Below are positions 14,553 through 21,391 of a stretch of 42,967 bases of DNA, piece after piece (the stretch's first letter is position 1; every line of letters begins with the position of its first letter). A program made the position numbers and the translations under genes. Source of the stretch: a virus; IMG/VR virus record IMGVR_UViG_3300005468_000010, positions 1 to 42,967 of that record. One strand, given 5' to 3'. Below the pieces are notes generated by a model. The model worked only from the letters and a program-made list of their open reading frames with translations. It had not been told where the DNA came from and did not search any database.

Positions 14553-14815
14553 AGACAACACTCTATCGCATTCTGACAGAGGACAAGAACTACAACGGCA
14601 TTCAATCGCTGGTTTATCTGTACTTCCCGGACGGTGCTAGTATCTACTTCGGACGTGGGTTATGGAATGGCGTAGATGAAGCGTTATTAACCATTGAAGT
14701 ACAGGGCCTGAATCTTAGCGCCAAGGTTCGCAAACTCGCCAAGGCAATCAAGACCCTGAACAAGCAAGAGGCAGTTCTAGTACAATGGTTCGATATACAC
14801 GGAGAGTTTGTATGA
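14549..14815 (+). CDS. Early protein, 88 residues, unknown
   Basis: MKTTLYRILTEDKNYNGIQS begins a small alpha/beta protein with strands (LVYLYFPDGASIYFGRGLW) and a helix (LSAKVRKLAKAIKTLNKQEA). The beginning YRILTEDKN resembles other small phage early proteins, but I cannot assign a family. It shares ATGA with the next gene. Confidence 0.65.
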   Translation: MKTTLYRILTEDKNYNGIQSLVYLYFPDGASIYFGRGLWNGVDEALLTIEVQGLNLSAKVRKLAKAIKTLNKQEAVLVQWFDIHGEFV

Positions 14816-14969
14816 CACGAAAAATAGGCTATTGTTTTCGCATTGTGTTTCCAGATCGTCCGAAAGTATAAGGGTCTTCAGCGAACCTTTAGCCGTTCGG
14901 ATTGCCCGACAATGGCACGGTATCGCGTGGGTTGAACCCGATGGCGTTATAGCAGGATATCCAACATAA
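14812..14969 (+). CDS. Small early gene needing a -1 frameshift (broken or recoded)
   Basis: The ATG at 14812 (ATGA overlap) encodes MTRKIGYCFRIVFPDRPKV and stops at 14869. The -1 frame just before this stop continues as IRVFSEPLAVRIARQWHGIA and ends GYPT at 14969, where the TAA overlaps the next ATG (TAATG). A -1 slip at the AAA codon (14863-14865, CCGAAAG context) would join both parts into about 52 residues. The two overlaps show the gene ancestrally spanned the whole interval. It may be programmed frameshifting, a real disruption, or a missing A in the data. Confidence 0.5.
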
Positions 14970-15040
14970 TGGACCTATTAAATAAAATCTCGTTGATTGT
15001 TTTGGTCATTGCGATTGTCTTGAGGTATCTCGGACTATGA
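14969..15040 (+). CDS. 23-residue membrane peptide
   Basis: MDLLNKISLIVLVIAIVLRY then LGL is almost entirely one hydrophobic helix. It has TAATG overlap at its start and ATGA overlap at its end, which argues that it is translated. The function is unknown; it may be a small inner-membrane early peptide. Confidence 0.45.
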   Translation: MDLLNKISLIVLVIAIVLRYLGL

Positions 15041-15723
15041 AGACTAAACAGACACAACTAAGCTTTCAGACGGTACTTGACACTTCATTCAGGACACACG
15101 AGAGAAAACTGCTGCAATATATGACTGACAACGTAGAAGTCTATCGTGTCAACGCTAAGTTTATCACCCCAGACACAAGCAATCGAGAGGCAGTGTTTAC
15201 TAGACTGGCTTTTGCGATACTGTCGGCCAACAGTCCTTTTGAAGATAGTGTCAAAGCGTTGAATGTTGTGCTGGATTCTAGAGGTAGTGTTAAGCCGGCA
15301 GATTTGACGCCATTCAAAATGGTGCCGGCAAAGGCCAGCTATATCAACTACATTTACCACAAGATCTATACGAGTGGTCAGGGGTGGTATCTGCGGTGGG
15401 CAGGCGAAACATGGAACGAATACCGTGAAAGACTAATACAAGTGAAGGGTCTAGGACGCGCCAAAGCCTCTTTTGCTGCCTGTTTGCTGTATCCTCTTGA
15501 CGCGGATTTAGCTTGTGTCGATACTTGGATACAGAAAGTTTTCCTCGGACACAAGGGTTTTAAGTCGTTGTCAAAAGGAACGTATGAGCAGGTCGAATCT
15601 AAGATCCGGGTCTATGCACGGAAGTTTGGTATCAGTACGTTCCTAGCGCAATGGTTGATATGGGATCATGCACGTGGAGGTACAGTAAACAATCATGCGA
15701 TATTTCCAGGGAGCCATAAGTAA
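15037..15723 (+). CDS. Helix-hairpin-helix DNA glycosylase-like protein
   Basis: A 228-residue helical protein. Residues ~136-146 (VKGLGRAKASF) form the hairpin motif of HhH base-excision glycosylases. ADLACVDTWIQ (~156-165) places Asp162 where that superfamily has its catalytic Asp, and Lys143 within the hairpin could serve a lyase step as in OGG1/AGOG-type enzymes. The C-terminus is helical (FLAQWLIWDHARGG). Known: relatives excise damaged or modified bases, and a branch of the fold works in phage thymine hypermodification. No other hypermodification genes were recognised, so repair or attack on modified DNA is as likely. ATGA overlap at the start. Confidence 0.75.
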   Translation: MKTKQTQLSFQTVLDTSFRTHERKLLQYMTDNVEVYRVNAKFITPDTSNREAVFTRLAFAILSANSPFEDSVKALNVVLDSRGSVKPADLTPFKMVPAKASYINYIYHKIYTSGQGWYLRWAGETWNEYRERLIQVKGLGRAKASFAACLLYPLDADLACVDTWIQKVFLGHKGFKSLSKGTYEQVESKIRVYARKFGISTFLAQWLIWDHARGGTVNNHAIFPGSHK

Positions 15724-15972
15724 GTGAATTACAAGAAGCCTCGAAAGCGACGGTCTCTTAACAGTGAATTGAAAGACTATTACGCGATAGGTCGGGCATT
15801 ACGCGCAGAGTCAAAAAGGACAACCATGTTTCAAGCTTGTGATGAGTGTGGTAATCACTCGCAACAGTTTAGATGTAACGATTGCTTCGGATTGTACTGC
15901 GCTATCTGTATCAAGCCAGACAATCATCGGCCATGTAACGAGGTGAAAGACGATGACCACCCGCGAACGTAA
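15724..15972 (+). CDS. Multi-zinc-finger small protein
   Basis: The likely start is GTG at 15724, directly after the glycosylase stop. After a basic N-terminus the protein has CDECGNHSQQFRCNDCFGLY followed by CAICIKPDNHRPC: four Cys pairs plus His/Cys, laid out like a B-box or FYVE-like double zinc module. In phages such modules usually mediate protein or nucleic-acid binding. The specific role is unknown. It overlaps the next gene by 20 bp. Confidence 0.65.
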   Translation: MNYKKPRKRRSLNSELKDYYAIGRALRAESKRTTMFQACDECGNHSQQFRCNDCFGLYCAICIKPDNHRPCNEVKDDDHPRT

Positions 15973-16204
15973 CCACGACTACATCTTTACATTCGACGTG
16001 AAAAAAGAGTGTGTTTGTGGTCACAGTCTTGACAAACATGACGAGAGCAACAAGAATTTCACGCCCTGCAAAGAGTGTGAAAGTTGCGATGACTTCAAGC
16101 GACGGCAGGTATCAATCGAAGCCTACAACATTTGGAACGCGATTGAGAAGTTGAAAGTATCGCAGTTCGATGTCCTGTATGTTACAAAGGTTATAGTGAG
16201 ATGA
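15953..16204 (+). CDS. Zinc-binding small protein with CxCGH motif
   Basis: MTTRERNHDYIFTFDVKKEC is followed by VCGHSLDKHD and TPCKECESCDDFKRR, a C-x-C-G-H-x4-H...C-x2-C-x2-C-x2-F pattern that recurs in small actinobacterial and phage proteins. The C-terminal half is helical (AYNIWNAIEKLKVSQFDVLY). It likely binds zinc. The function is unknown. Confidence 0.65.
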   Translation: MTTRERNHDYIFTFDVKKECVCGHSLDKHDESNKNFTPCKECESCDDFKRRQVSIEAYNIWNAIEKLKVSQFDVLYVTKVIVR

Positions 16205-16362
16205 TCAAAAAGCTTGTGACTGATTACGTCTTCCCGCCAATACCAGACCGCTGTTATGACTGGATTGCCTATATCGACGGTGACGAAGAGAAGCGTGAGT
16301 ACGGTTGGGGTAAGACTGAGGCTGAAGCAATCCAAGACTGGAGAGATCAATATGGAGAATGA
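16201..16362 (+). CDS. 53-residue acidic protein, unknown
   Basis: The ATG at 16201 forms an ATGA overlap with the preceding gene. The product MIKKLVTDYVFPPIPDRCYD continues with WIAYIDGDEEKREYGWGKTE and ends AEAIQDWRDQYGE. The shape (short strands plus a TEAEAIQDW helix) is familiar from many small phage proteins of unknown function. It overlaps the next gene by 11 bases. Confidence 0.65.
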   Translation: MIKKLVTDYVFPPIPDRCYDWIAYIDGDEEKREYGWGKTEAEAIQDWRDQYGE

Positions 16363-16675
16363 CAACGACGATATCATTGAACGCGAGCTAAAGATAGACG
16401 AGATAGTCACTAAAACGCGAGAGATGTTCTATCAGACTGTTCAAGGGCTGGATACAAAGCAAACACTTATATCCCCGCGTGAAGGCGACAACGAGATACT
16501 TAGCCAACTGATTGCCGATGCATTGACGATAACCATAGGCGAGGCTGGCTTGAAGAATGAAGCCACGCTGAGGATTGCGGCACAGTTATTGCAACAGGGC
16601 TACTTCATCGGTTTGTTTCTCGCGCAGCAAAACCGGGCTGAGTTAAAACCCCACGACCCTATTGACATACACTGA
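16352..16675 (+). CDS. Helical early protein, 107 residues, unknown
   Basis: MENDNDDIIERELKIDEIVT begins an acidic, largely helical protein with ATLRIAAQLLQQGYFIGLFL near its C-terminus. No DNA-binding or catalytic motif was seen. The start at 16352 lies inside the end of the previous gene, and the stop shares TGATGA with the next gene. Confidence 0.65.
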   Translation: MENDNDDIIERELKIDEIVTKTREMFYQTVQGLDTKQTLISPREGDNEILSQLIADALTITIGEAGLKNEATLRIAAQLLQQGYFIGLFLAQQNRAELKPHDPIDIH

Positions 16676-17079
16676 TGAAGTCAAAGCCAATACAGAAGCT
16701 TGAACAGGTAGTAATCGAAGCCCTAGAATCACGTGGCTTCAGTCGGGGAGAAGCGCAGTCGGCAGTCGAGCGTCTGGAGTCGTTGGCTGATAAGCTAGTT
16801 AGTGACAATAAACACTTTGACGCTGACGGTCACATGCGCAAACAGGAATATCAACGGGAGTATTATGGTGATTTCAAATCCACTTGGGGTCAGTACAAAA
16901 CTGTCAGTCACGTCGTCTGTACTGTCGAAACTGCTGACGCAATCTTCGTCAAAGTGGCCGGCAAAGGTGTATGGATTCCCAAATCTCAAATGGCACGAGA
17001 TTCGCAAGTAAGACATAGAGGTGATGTAGGAGATCTGAAAATAACAGAGTGGCTATATAACAAGCGTCAATGGAGGTGA
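16675..17079 (+). CDS. Early protein, 134 residues, unknown
   Basis: An N-terminal helix (KLEQVVIEALESRGFSRGEA) is followed by a strand-rich C-terminal domain (VCTVETADAIFVKVAGKGVW then IPKSQMARDS). The C-terminal part resembles a small OB- or SH3-like domain by pattern. The function is unknown. Its last part includes a partial sigma-54-like match that I do not consider a promoter. Confidence 0.65.
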   Translation: MKSKPIQKLEQVVIEALESRGFSRGEAQSAVERLESLADKLVSDNKHFDADGHMRKQEYQREYYGDFKSTWGQYKTVSHVVCTVETADAIFVKVAGKGVWIPKSQMARDSQVRHRGDVGDLKITEWLYNKRQWR

Positions 17080-17083
17080 GATC

Positions 17084-17536
17084 ATGGAAGCGTTAAAGGG
17101 CCATGTCAGTGTTGAGACTGCGTACGTGGTTGATGATTATCCTTATGGATTCACACTGCGTACGAAAATCCGCTACTGGCTGGAGTTCAAGAAGGGCAAA
17201 GGGTTCCGATTCGTAAGCCAGACTCTAAACCCTAAAGTGGCCGGCGAGAAGTGGAACAAACCGAAAGCTTCGACTTACTCAAGACTCGGCGGCGTCATGT
17301 TGCGTAATCCTGAGAACGGTCACATCACTTGGAATGGTCTGAGTGAGTATGATGACGCGACACAGTGTCAAGCTTTCCTCGACAAGTACGCGCCCTATTT
17401 ACCAGAAGAGGGTCTCTTCGAGCTAGAGAGGTTCGTCCGGCTGAAGAGATCCTATGAGCGCAACAGGGAAGCCGGCGAGGACATGAGCAGTGCTGCGATA
17501 CACGCCGAGATCGAAGAGGTGAATCGTGGATCTTAA
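17084..17536 (+). CDS. Early protein, 150 residues, unknown
   Basis: MEALKGHVSVETAYVVDDYP is followed by YGFTLRTKIRYWLEFKKGKG, FRFVSQTLNPK and a C-terminal helix with GLSEYDDATQCQAFLDKYAP. Proteins with this YVVDDYPYGFxLR(T/C)KIRYWLE opening recur in phage genomes, but I know of no characterised role. GAGGTGAGATC precedes the ATG. Confidence 0.7.
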   Translation: MEALKGHVSVETAYVVDDYPYGFTLRTKIRYWLEFKKGKGFRFVSQTLNPKVAGEKWNKPKASTYSRLGGVMLRNPENGHITWNGLSEYDDATQCQAFLDKYAPYLPEEGLFELERFVRLKRSYERNREAGEDMSSAAIHAEIEEVNRGS

Positions 17537-17771
17537 CATACAAGACATATACTCGTTGGCAGGCAGTAAGAGTGATATCGCAGCATCCGAGCCTGGGGCG
17601 GGCGCAGCAACCGAGCCATCAATAAAACAGCGGAATGGAGCCGCAGTTGTAGTCCCAAGTACCTACGACACCCCAACTCTTAATGGTGCATGGCCTGTCA
17701 ACACTTGGTTCCAGCGCAGAATAAAGCTAGTCTATCGGTTGAAGGCGGAGGGTAGATTCTATGGACGCTAG
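17526..17771 (+). CDS. 81-residue protein with GTG start, unknown
   Basis: The GTG at 17526 lies inside the end of the previous gene. The product has an Ala/Gly/Pro-rich, probably disordered first half and an aromatic and basic end (WPVNTWFQRRIKLVYRLKAE). The family is unknown. The end overlaps the next gene by 11 bases. Confidence 0.5.
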   Translation: MDLNIQDIYSLAGSKSDIAASEPGAGAATEPSIKQRNGAAVVVPSTYDTPTLNGAWPVNTWFQRRIKLVYRLKAEGRFYGR

Positions 17772-18171
17772 AGACGAGATCGAGAAAGTCACCGAGCAGG
17801 TAAAGCAGTCATATGGCTCTGATGAGGCTCAAAACCTCGCCGTTCTCATGCTGGAGCGCGAGAGAGACGGAAGACTGTACCACCACAATCTAAAGTTCTG
17901 GGCTAAACAGAGAGCACAGCGCAACACTCGTGATAGACTGCGTAAAGAGCTTCGTGAAGTGAGCATACCGACCTACCCGGACGGTCAGAGTGACGCAGAT
18001 CCAGCCTACATCCCAAAGTCACCGGAGAACCAAGAAGCCAGTGTCCTGCTCACTGAGGTCCTGAACACACGGCAGGGTAAAGCCATCTATCGACACCTAA
18101 CCGGCGAGAAGCCTATCCGATCACGTCAGTACTTGCATCAACTACGCCGAGAACTGAAGGGATTGCTATGA
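17761..18171 (+). CDS. Helical basic protein, possible sigma-like or HTH regulator
   Basis: A 136-residue, almost entirely helical and basic protein. Residues ~18-60 (SDEAQNLAVLMLERERDGRL, then KFWAKQRAQRNTRDRLRKEL) loosely resemble a region-2-like helix bundle of small sigma factors. The C-terminal ~45 residues (ASVLLTEVLNTRQGKAIYRH and RQYLHQLRRELKGLL) could fold as a helix-turn-helix. This is pattern resemblance only; an unrelated helical DNA-binding protein is equally possible. It has a 4-bp overlap with the cupin gene. Confidence 0.55.
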   Translation: MDARDEIEKVTEQVKQSYGSDEAQNLAVLMLERERDGRLYHHNLKFWAKQRAQRNTRDRLRKELREVSIPTYPDGQSDADPAYIPKSPENQEASVLLTEVLNTRQGKAIYRHLTGEKPIRSRQYLHQLRRELKGLL

Positions 18172-18818
18172 CTCCCACTGAGATTGAAGCACAGCAAGCG
18201 CATATCCGGCGACATCTCCGCCTGCACATTGTCCCTAACTTCATGAAGCTGAGGAAAAAGACTTGCTTGGATCTGGCCGCGTTATCCAAGTACATCGGCA
18301 CTGAGTATCCAGCACTGGTGGATACACTTATAGACCCATGCCATAGCCGTGAAAGCTTCCCTACACGTCCGACTATCCTGATACACGATGGATTGTCAAC
18401 TGACCTGCCCGACGTATGGTTGCTCGTCTGGCGCCGTGAGACTCAGGACAAGTGTGAAGCTACTGAGATCCACGACCACGGCAAATCAATGGCAGGCATA
18501 TACGTCTACACTGGAGCAATCAAAGAGGTGATATACGCCACTGATCACAGCGTTGTGCGTCGCCTCTCGAAGACTCGACAGGCTCCTCAGCGTATCGAGG
18601 TCCGCAGTGAGCAACGAATAGCCGGCAGTGGTTCTACACTCATGATTGGAGCACCGTATATTCACACTGTCGAGGGCTTGTCGCGTGAAGACTTCAGCGT
18701 AACGATACACTCTTACTATCCCCCGCTGATTGAGATGAGGATATTCAGGCAGCTAAAACCCAACTTCTTAACCGTCACCGATCATTGGATTGATGACATG
18801 AAAGGCAGAATAAAATGA
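18168..18818 (+). CDS. Cupin, cysteine-dioxygenase-like
   Basis: A 216-residue protein. After ~85 helical residues a cupin barrel begins: VWLLVWRRETQDKCEATEIH (83-102) with EIHDHGKSMAGIYVYTGAIK giving His102 and His104, then GSTLMIGAPYIHTVEG with the third metal ligand His166, and VTIHSYYPPL at 178-187. The HxH + late His arrangement, the HDHG-S-G-VYTG-KEVIY block and the final H-x-Y-x-P-P match bacterial cysteine dioxygenases, which oxidise cysteine or other small thiols to sulfinates with Fe(II) and O2. The substrate is not deducible. Overlaps of 4 bp on both sides place it firmly in the early operon. Confidence 0.7.
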   Translation: MTPTEIEAQQAHIRRHLRLHIVPNFMKLRKKTCLDLAALSKYIGTEYPALVDTLIDPCHSRESFPTRPTILIHDGLSTDLPDVWLLVWRRETQDKCEATEIHDHGKSMAGIYVYTGAIKEVIYATDHSVVRRLSKTRQAPQRIEVRSEQRIAGSGSTLMIGAPYIHTVEGLSREDFSVTIHSYYPPLIEMRIFRQLKPNFLTVTDHWIDDMKGRIK

Positions 18819-19012
18819 GAGACTATCAACCACCGTCTGAGATCGAGCACACGTCACCCATACAGCGCATGATCTTCGGAGGCTTACTGTTGCTCGCGAT
18901 GATGCTCATAGGCATGTCAACTGATCACATTACAAATCCATACCTAGAGGCTCGTCCTGGGAAACAAACCAAAGTCCCGACGCCGTGCGCTTCAGTTGTA
19001 GATCAGCACTGA
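18815..19012 (+). CDS. Single-span membrane protein
   Basis: A 65-residue protein with one hydrophobic helix (residues ~20-38, MIFGGLLLLAMMLIGM) between polar ends. It is the last rightward gene before the leftward island. Its 3' third overlaps the 3' end of the opposing ATPase gene by 83 bp, so the two transcripts are convergent here. The function is unknown. Confidence 0.6.
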   Translation: MRDYQPPSEIEHTSPIQRMIFGGLLLLAMMLIGMSTDHITNPYLEARPGKQTKVPTPCASVVDQH

Positions 19013-19646
19013 TAACACGACCGAGGATCTTTAGTTGTCTGGGTGAGAGGTCATAGAGTGTCGAAACACCGGCACCTAAAGCTACACCGCCGATGATCGA
19101 TTGCTGCGTACGATCTGGGATACCAGCTTGAGTCTTTCTCTTGTGGTGAATGAGCCAAATCGGGCCGGCGAACAACGAGCGTATTACTGTGAGCGCATGT
19201 CCCATGACCTTGTTGCTATTTATGTCTGGATATGCAAACAGTGACAGCAATGCGTCTAGGATTAAGAAGTCGTATGGCTTTGATACTGTCTGTAGCTCTC
19301 TTACAATCTGCGGCTGCTGAAGTGCTCCGGGTTCTAGGATTACCGTGTCCCACCCTTCTACCCGGTCTAGACTTTTTAACTGGTGCGCCCACTCCATCGC
19401 TGGCAGATCCGCTTGTGCGTATAACACTCGCCATTGTTTTCGTTCTGGTGAGTGAGGCATTACAGCGTGATCCAGAAACGACGCTCCAGTCGCGAGAGAA
19501 TGCGCCAACTGAACCGACATGATTGACTTGCCGACTTTGGGGTCAGCGAAGATCAAAGAGATACCATACGCAGGGACTAGCTTGTCTACTGCCCAAGGTA
19601 CTTTAAGATTAAGCTCGCTGAATGCTTTAGCTGTGATGACTTTCAT
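18930..19646 (-). CDS. RepA/AAA_25-type P-loop ATPase (helicase-like)
   Basis: A 238-residue RecA-fold ATPase on the opposite strand to its surroundings. The N-terminal KVPWAVDKLVPAYGISLIFA leads into Walker A DPKVGKSIMSVQLAHSLATG (35-54). A Walker B-type YDFLILDALLSLF follows, and then PIWLIHHKRKTQAGIP with the conserved His pair. This is the layout of plasmid RepA/AAA_25 hexameric helicases and related RadA-like ATPases. Likely role: replicative helicase or loader. No separate DnaB or primase was recognised in the window. A good sigma-70 promoter (19706-19734) lies 60 bp upstream. Confidence 0.8.
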   Translation of the reverse strand: MKVITAKAFSELNLKVPWAVDKLVPAYGISLIFADPKVGKSIMSVQLAHSLATGASFLDHAVMPHSPERKQWRVLYAQADLPAMEWAHQLKSLDRVEGWDTVILEPGALQQPQIVRELQTVSKPYDFLILDALLSLFAYPDINSNKVMGHALTVIRSLFAGPIWLIHHKRKTQAGIPDRTQQSIIGGVALGAGVSTLYDLSPRQLKILGRVISADLQLKRTASGLWFVSQDEPLGMDL

Positions 19647-19705
19647 TAAGGCATATCGCTGCCCTCGAAAGTCAGACGTTGCTGCTTTCTTAGTGCGGTC
19701 AGAAT

Positions 19706-19734
19706 ACTAAAGGCTATCAGAGATCAAATGTCAA
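19706..19734 (-). promoter_or_regulatory. Sigma-70 promoter of the ATPase gene
   Basis: On the minus strand a consensus TTGACA (19734-19729) is followed after exactly 17 bases by TTTAGT (19711-19706). It sits correctly to drive the ATPase gene at 19646 and lies inside a pair of direct repeats. Confidence 0.65.
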
Positions 19735-19745
19735 TATCAGAGATC
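19715..19745. repeat. 11-bp direct repeats spaced by two helical turns
   Basis: TATCAGAGATC occurs at 19715-19725 and again at 19735-19745, 20 bases apart on the same face of the helix. One copy lies in the promoter spacer and the other just upstream of the -35, which is the arrangement of an operator pair controlling the ATPase promoter. Confidence 0.6.
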
Positions 19746-19868
19746 CATACTCAAAAGCTCTTTGCGCCTTCTCTTGAAGAGACGACGCAGAGGGATTTTG
19801 TTTTTCCAGAATGTTGGGCTAGTGATCCTCCACACTAAGATCAGAATGATTGCTTCTATCAGTGTCAT
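19737..19868 (-). CDS. 43-residue membrane-anchored basic peptide
   Basis: The ATG at 19868 has AGGGAGAG upstream. The product MTLIEAIILILVWRITSPTF has a short hydrophobic N-terminus followed by a strongly basic tail (PLRRLFKRRRKELLSMDL). It overlaps the upstream leftward gene by 50 bp and ends within the operator repeats of the ATPase promoter. The function is unknown. Confidence 0.45.
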   Translation of the reverse strand: MTLIEAIILILVWRITSPTFWKNKIPLRRLFKRRRKELLSMDL

Positions 19869-20094
19869 TATACTCTCCCTTAACCACCTTGCGAAGTGTG
19901 CTCCACTGTTCAGGCGTAAAGAATTCTTTATGATGAAAGACGAACACCGCGAGTCTTATAACCTCAATCAAAACATTGTGCCAGTCTCTCCTATTAGGGC
20001 TATTCTTCGTTCCAACGAGTCGAAGCCAGAGAGGGTATTCAGTCTCTTTGTTAAGCCCAGGGTAAACGGTAAAGCCACTAAATTTGAATGTCAT
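19819..20094 (-). CDS. Leftward-island protein, 91 residues, unknown
   Basis: MTFKFSGFTVYPGLNKETEY is followed by PLWLRLVGTKNSPNRRDWHN, a helical segment and an acidic tail (DTDRSNHSDLSVEDH). The composition looks coding and there is no competing frame on the other strand. It could be a regulator of the island, but no DNA-binding motif is clear. Its ribosome site (GGAGT) is unusually close to the ATG. Confidence 0.55.
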   Translation of the reverse strand: MTFKFSGFTVYPGLNKETEYPLWLRLVGTKNSPNRRDWHNVLIEVIRLAVFVFHHKEFFTPEQWSTLRKVVKGEYNDTDRSNHSDLSVEDH

Positions 20095-20148
20095 ACTCCA
20101 CTAAAGGATTTGGACGCCGTCTTGTCCGGTATATATGATATATTATCA

Positions 20149-20168
20149 ATCCCCCTTAGAGGGGGGAT
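20149..20168. terminator. GC-rich hairpin between divergent units (possible terminator)
   Basis: ATCCCCC (20149-20155) pairs perfectly with GGGGGAT (20162-20168) across a 6-base loop. On the + strand only a weak T-rich tail follows. It may stop rightward read-through into the promoter region or act in the leader of the leftward gene at 20094. Confidence 0.35.
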
Positions 20169-20195
20169 GAATCTTTGTATCTGCGGACGCCTCAC

Positions 20196-20225
20196 TTGAC
20201 ACCGCGCACCCCCGGCGCCTTTAGT
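20196..20225 (+). promoter_or_regulatory. Sigma-70 promoter for the recombination/replication genes
   Basis: TTGACA (20196-20201), an 18-base spacer and TTTAGT (20220-20225) precede the gene at 20269. The -35 and -10 hexamers are the same as in the opposing promoter at 19706-19734, so the island is flanked by matched promoters. Confidence 0.55.
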
Positions 20226-20268
20226 ACATTGAACCCAAATTAACCCCAGAGTAAAAGGAGATCATTTT

Positions 20269-20415
20269 ATGCTAAGATACACCGTAACTGTGCAGTTTGA
20301 CGTAAGCGCGGACAGTCCTGAGAGGGCCAGTTCGATTCTTAATCGGATCAGCGAGGTCGAAGGCGTACAGATCGTCGAGACTAAGGCGAAGAGCGTAAAA
20401 ACGCCTAAAAACTAG
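20269..20415 (+). CDS. 48-residue small protein, ferredoxin-like pattern
   Basis: AAGGAGATC gives a strong ribosome site before the ATG at 20269. The product MLRYTVTVQFDVSADSPERA continues SSILNRISEVEGVQIVETKA with a strand-helix-strand pattern. It could form a tiny dimeric alpha/beta domain. The function is unknown; it is the first gene after the promoter. The 132 bases that follow hold no convincing gene. Confidence 0.6.
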   Translation: MLRYTVTVQFDVSADSPERASSILNRISEVEGVQIVETKAKSVKTPKN

Positions 20416-20547
20416 GCAACAGGCCGAATTTGAGCCGTAGCATTGAATATAGGCCATCGAAAGCTCTTGAGGCCACTCTACCATTACCCAGGTCGAGATC
20501 GTATCAGGAGCTTAAAGCCTACCTTGTTTGTCGGGGGGTTTTGAACC

Positions 20548-21387
20548 ATGTCTGATCTGCCCATCTCCCCAACCATCACCTCAGAGTGGCTCCTGTGCCC
20601 TACCTACGGTCACCTGAATCGTAGGTGGACCCCCTTTCGTCACTGGACCCCTTACTTTGCTATGGGACACGCCATACACGAGGCCATAGAGACTACTCTG
20701 AAGGGCACGGAGTCAGATCAAGCCATACTCGCAGCAGTCACCCGACTGAGCATGGAATACGAGGAGCAAGACGAGTGGCCTCTTGACACTCTCGAAGCCC
20801 TCCTACGCAAGGGCATAGCTGCGATGCTAAAGAAAGACGGCGGACTGCGCTATATCCTCGATCACGAGAAAGTGATCGGTACTGAGGTCAAGCTTGGTCG
20901 AGAAGATGCTCATCCTGGCGAGTGGGACGATGCAACCGCAGACTTGATAACAGAGCGCGGTGAAGACTTCATCATCACCGATCACAAGAACAGCCTCAAA
21001 CTTGAAGCCCGGTATATCCAGCGCAATCTGGCTGAGTCCGAGGTCGATTGGCAGTTGTGGGACTACGCTATCAGAGCGCAGCAAAAGTATGGTCGTCTCG
21101 TAACTCACACTCGGCGCCACTTGATTATCTTCTCTCCGACTGCTAAAAGTATTCTACACGAGACGAGACTAAACCAAGACGTACTACAATCCTGGTATCG
21201 TGGTGCACAAACAGAATGGGACTACATTCACAGCTTGAGAGACAAACCACTCGAAGAATTACCTATGAGACTGCCCTCTTGTACGACTCGCTATGGCCGT
21301 TGCAAGTTTTGGGCCGCATGTCACGAAGCTAACCGAGATCCAGAGAAAATGTCGATGCTTTACAAACCCCGCGATGAGTCCCTTTAG
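20548..21387 (+). CDS. Cas4/RecB-like Fe-S PD-(D/E)XK nuclease
   Basis: A 279-residue protein. Active-site residues are in order: His44 in GHAIHEA, Glu113, Asp132 in WDDATADL, Asp145 and Lys147 in FIITDHKNS, and Gln169 in DWQLWDYA. A cluster of four cysteines brackets the domain: Cys17 (LLCPT) and Cys245, Cys252, Cys258 near the C-terminus, the ligand pattern of the [4Fe-4S] cluster in Cas4/AddB-type nucleases. Known role: single-strand or end-resecting exonuclease. Next to a Sak4-like ATPase and a putative ssDNA-binding protein it forms a phage recombination module. No Cas1/Cas2 is present, so a CRISPR role is not indicated. Confidence 0.85.
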   Translation: MSDLPISPTITSEWLLCPTYGHLNRRWTPFRHWTPYFAMGHAIHEAIETTLKGTESDQAILAAVTRLSMEYEEQDEWPLDTLEALLRKGIAAMLKKDGGLRYILDHEKVIGTEVKLGREDAHPGEWDDATADLITERGEDFIITDHKNSLKLEARYIQRNLAESEVDWQLWDYAIRAQQKYGRLVTHTRRHLIIFSPTAKSILHETRLNQDVLQSWYRGAQTEWDYIHSLRDKPLEELPMRLPSCTTRYGRCKFWAACHEANRDPEKMSMLYKPRDESL

Positions 21388-21391
21388 TACG

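Noticed and set aside
16990-17006. Sigma-54-like TGGCACGAGATTCGCA
   Set aside because: It lies inside a coding region and departs from the consensus in the -12 block (TCGC instead of TTGC).
20416-20547. Possible small gene between the 48-residue protein and the nuclease gene
   Set aside because: No frame with a plausible start, ribosome site and composition was found in these 132 bases.
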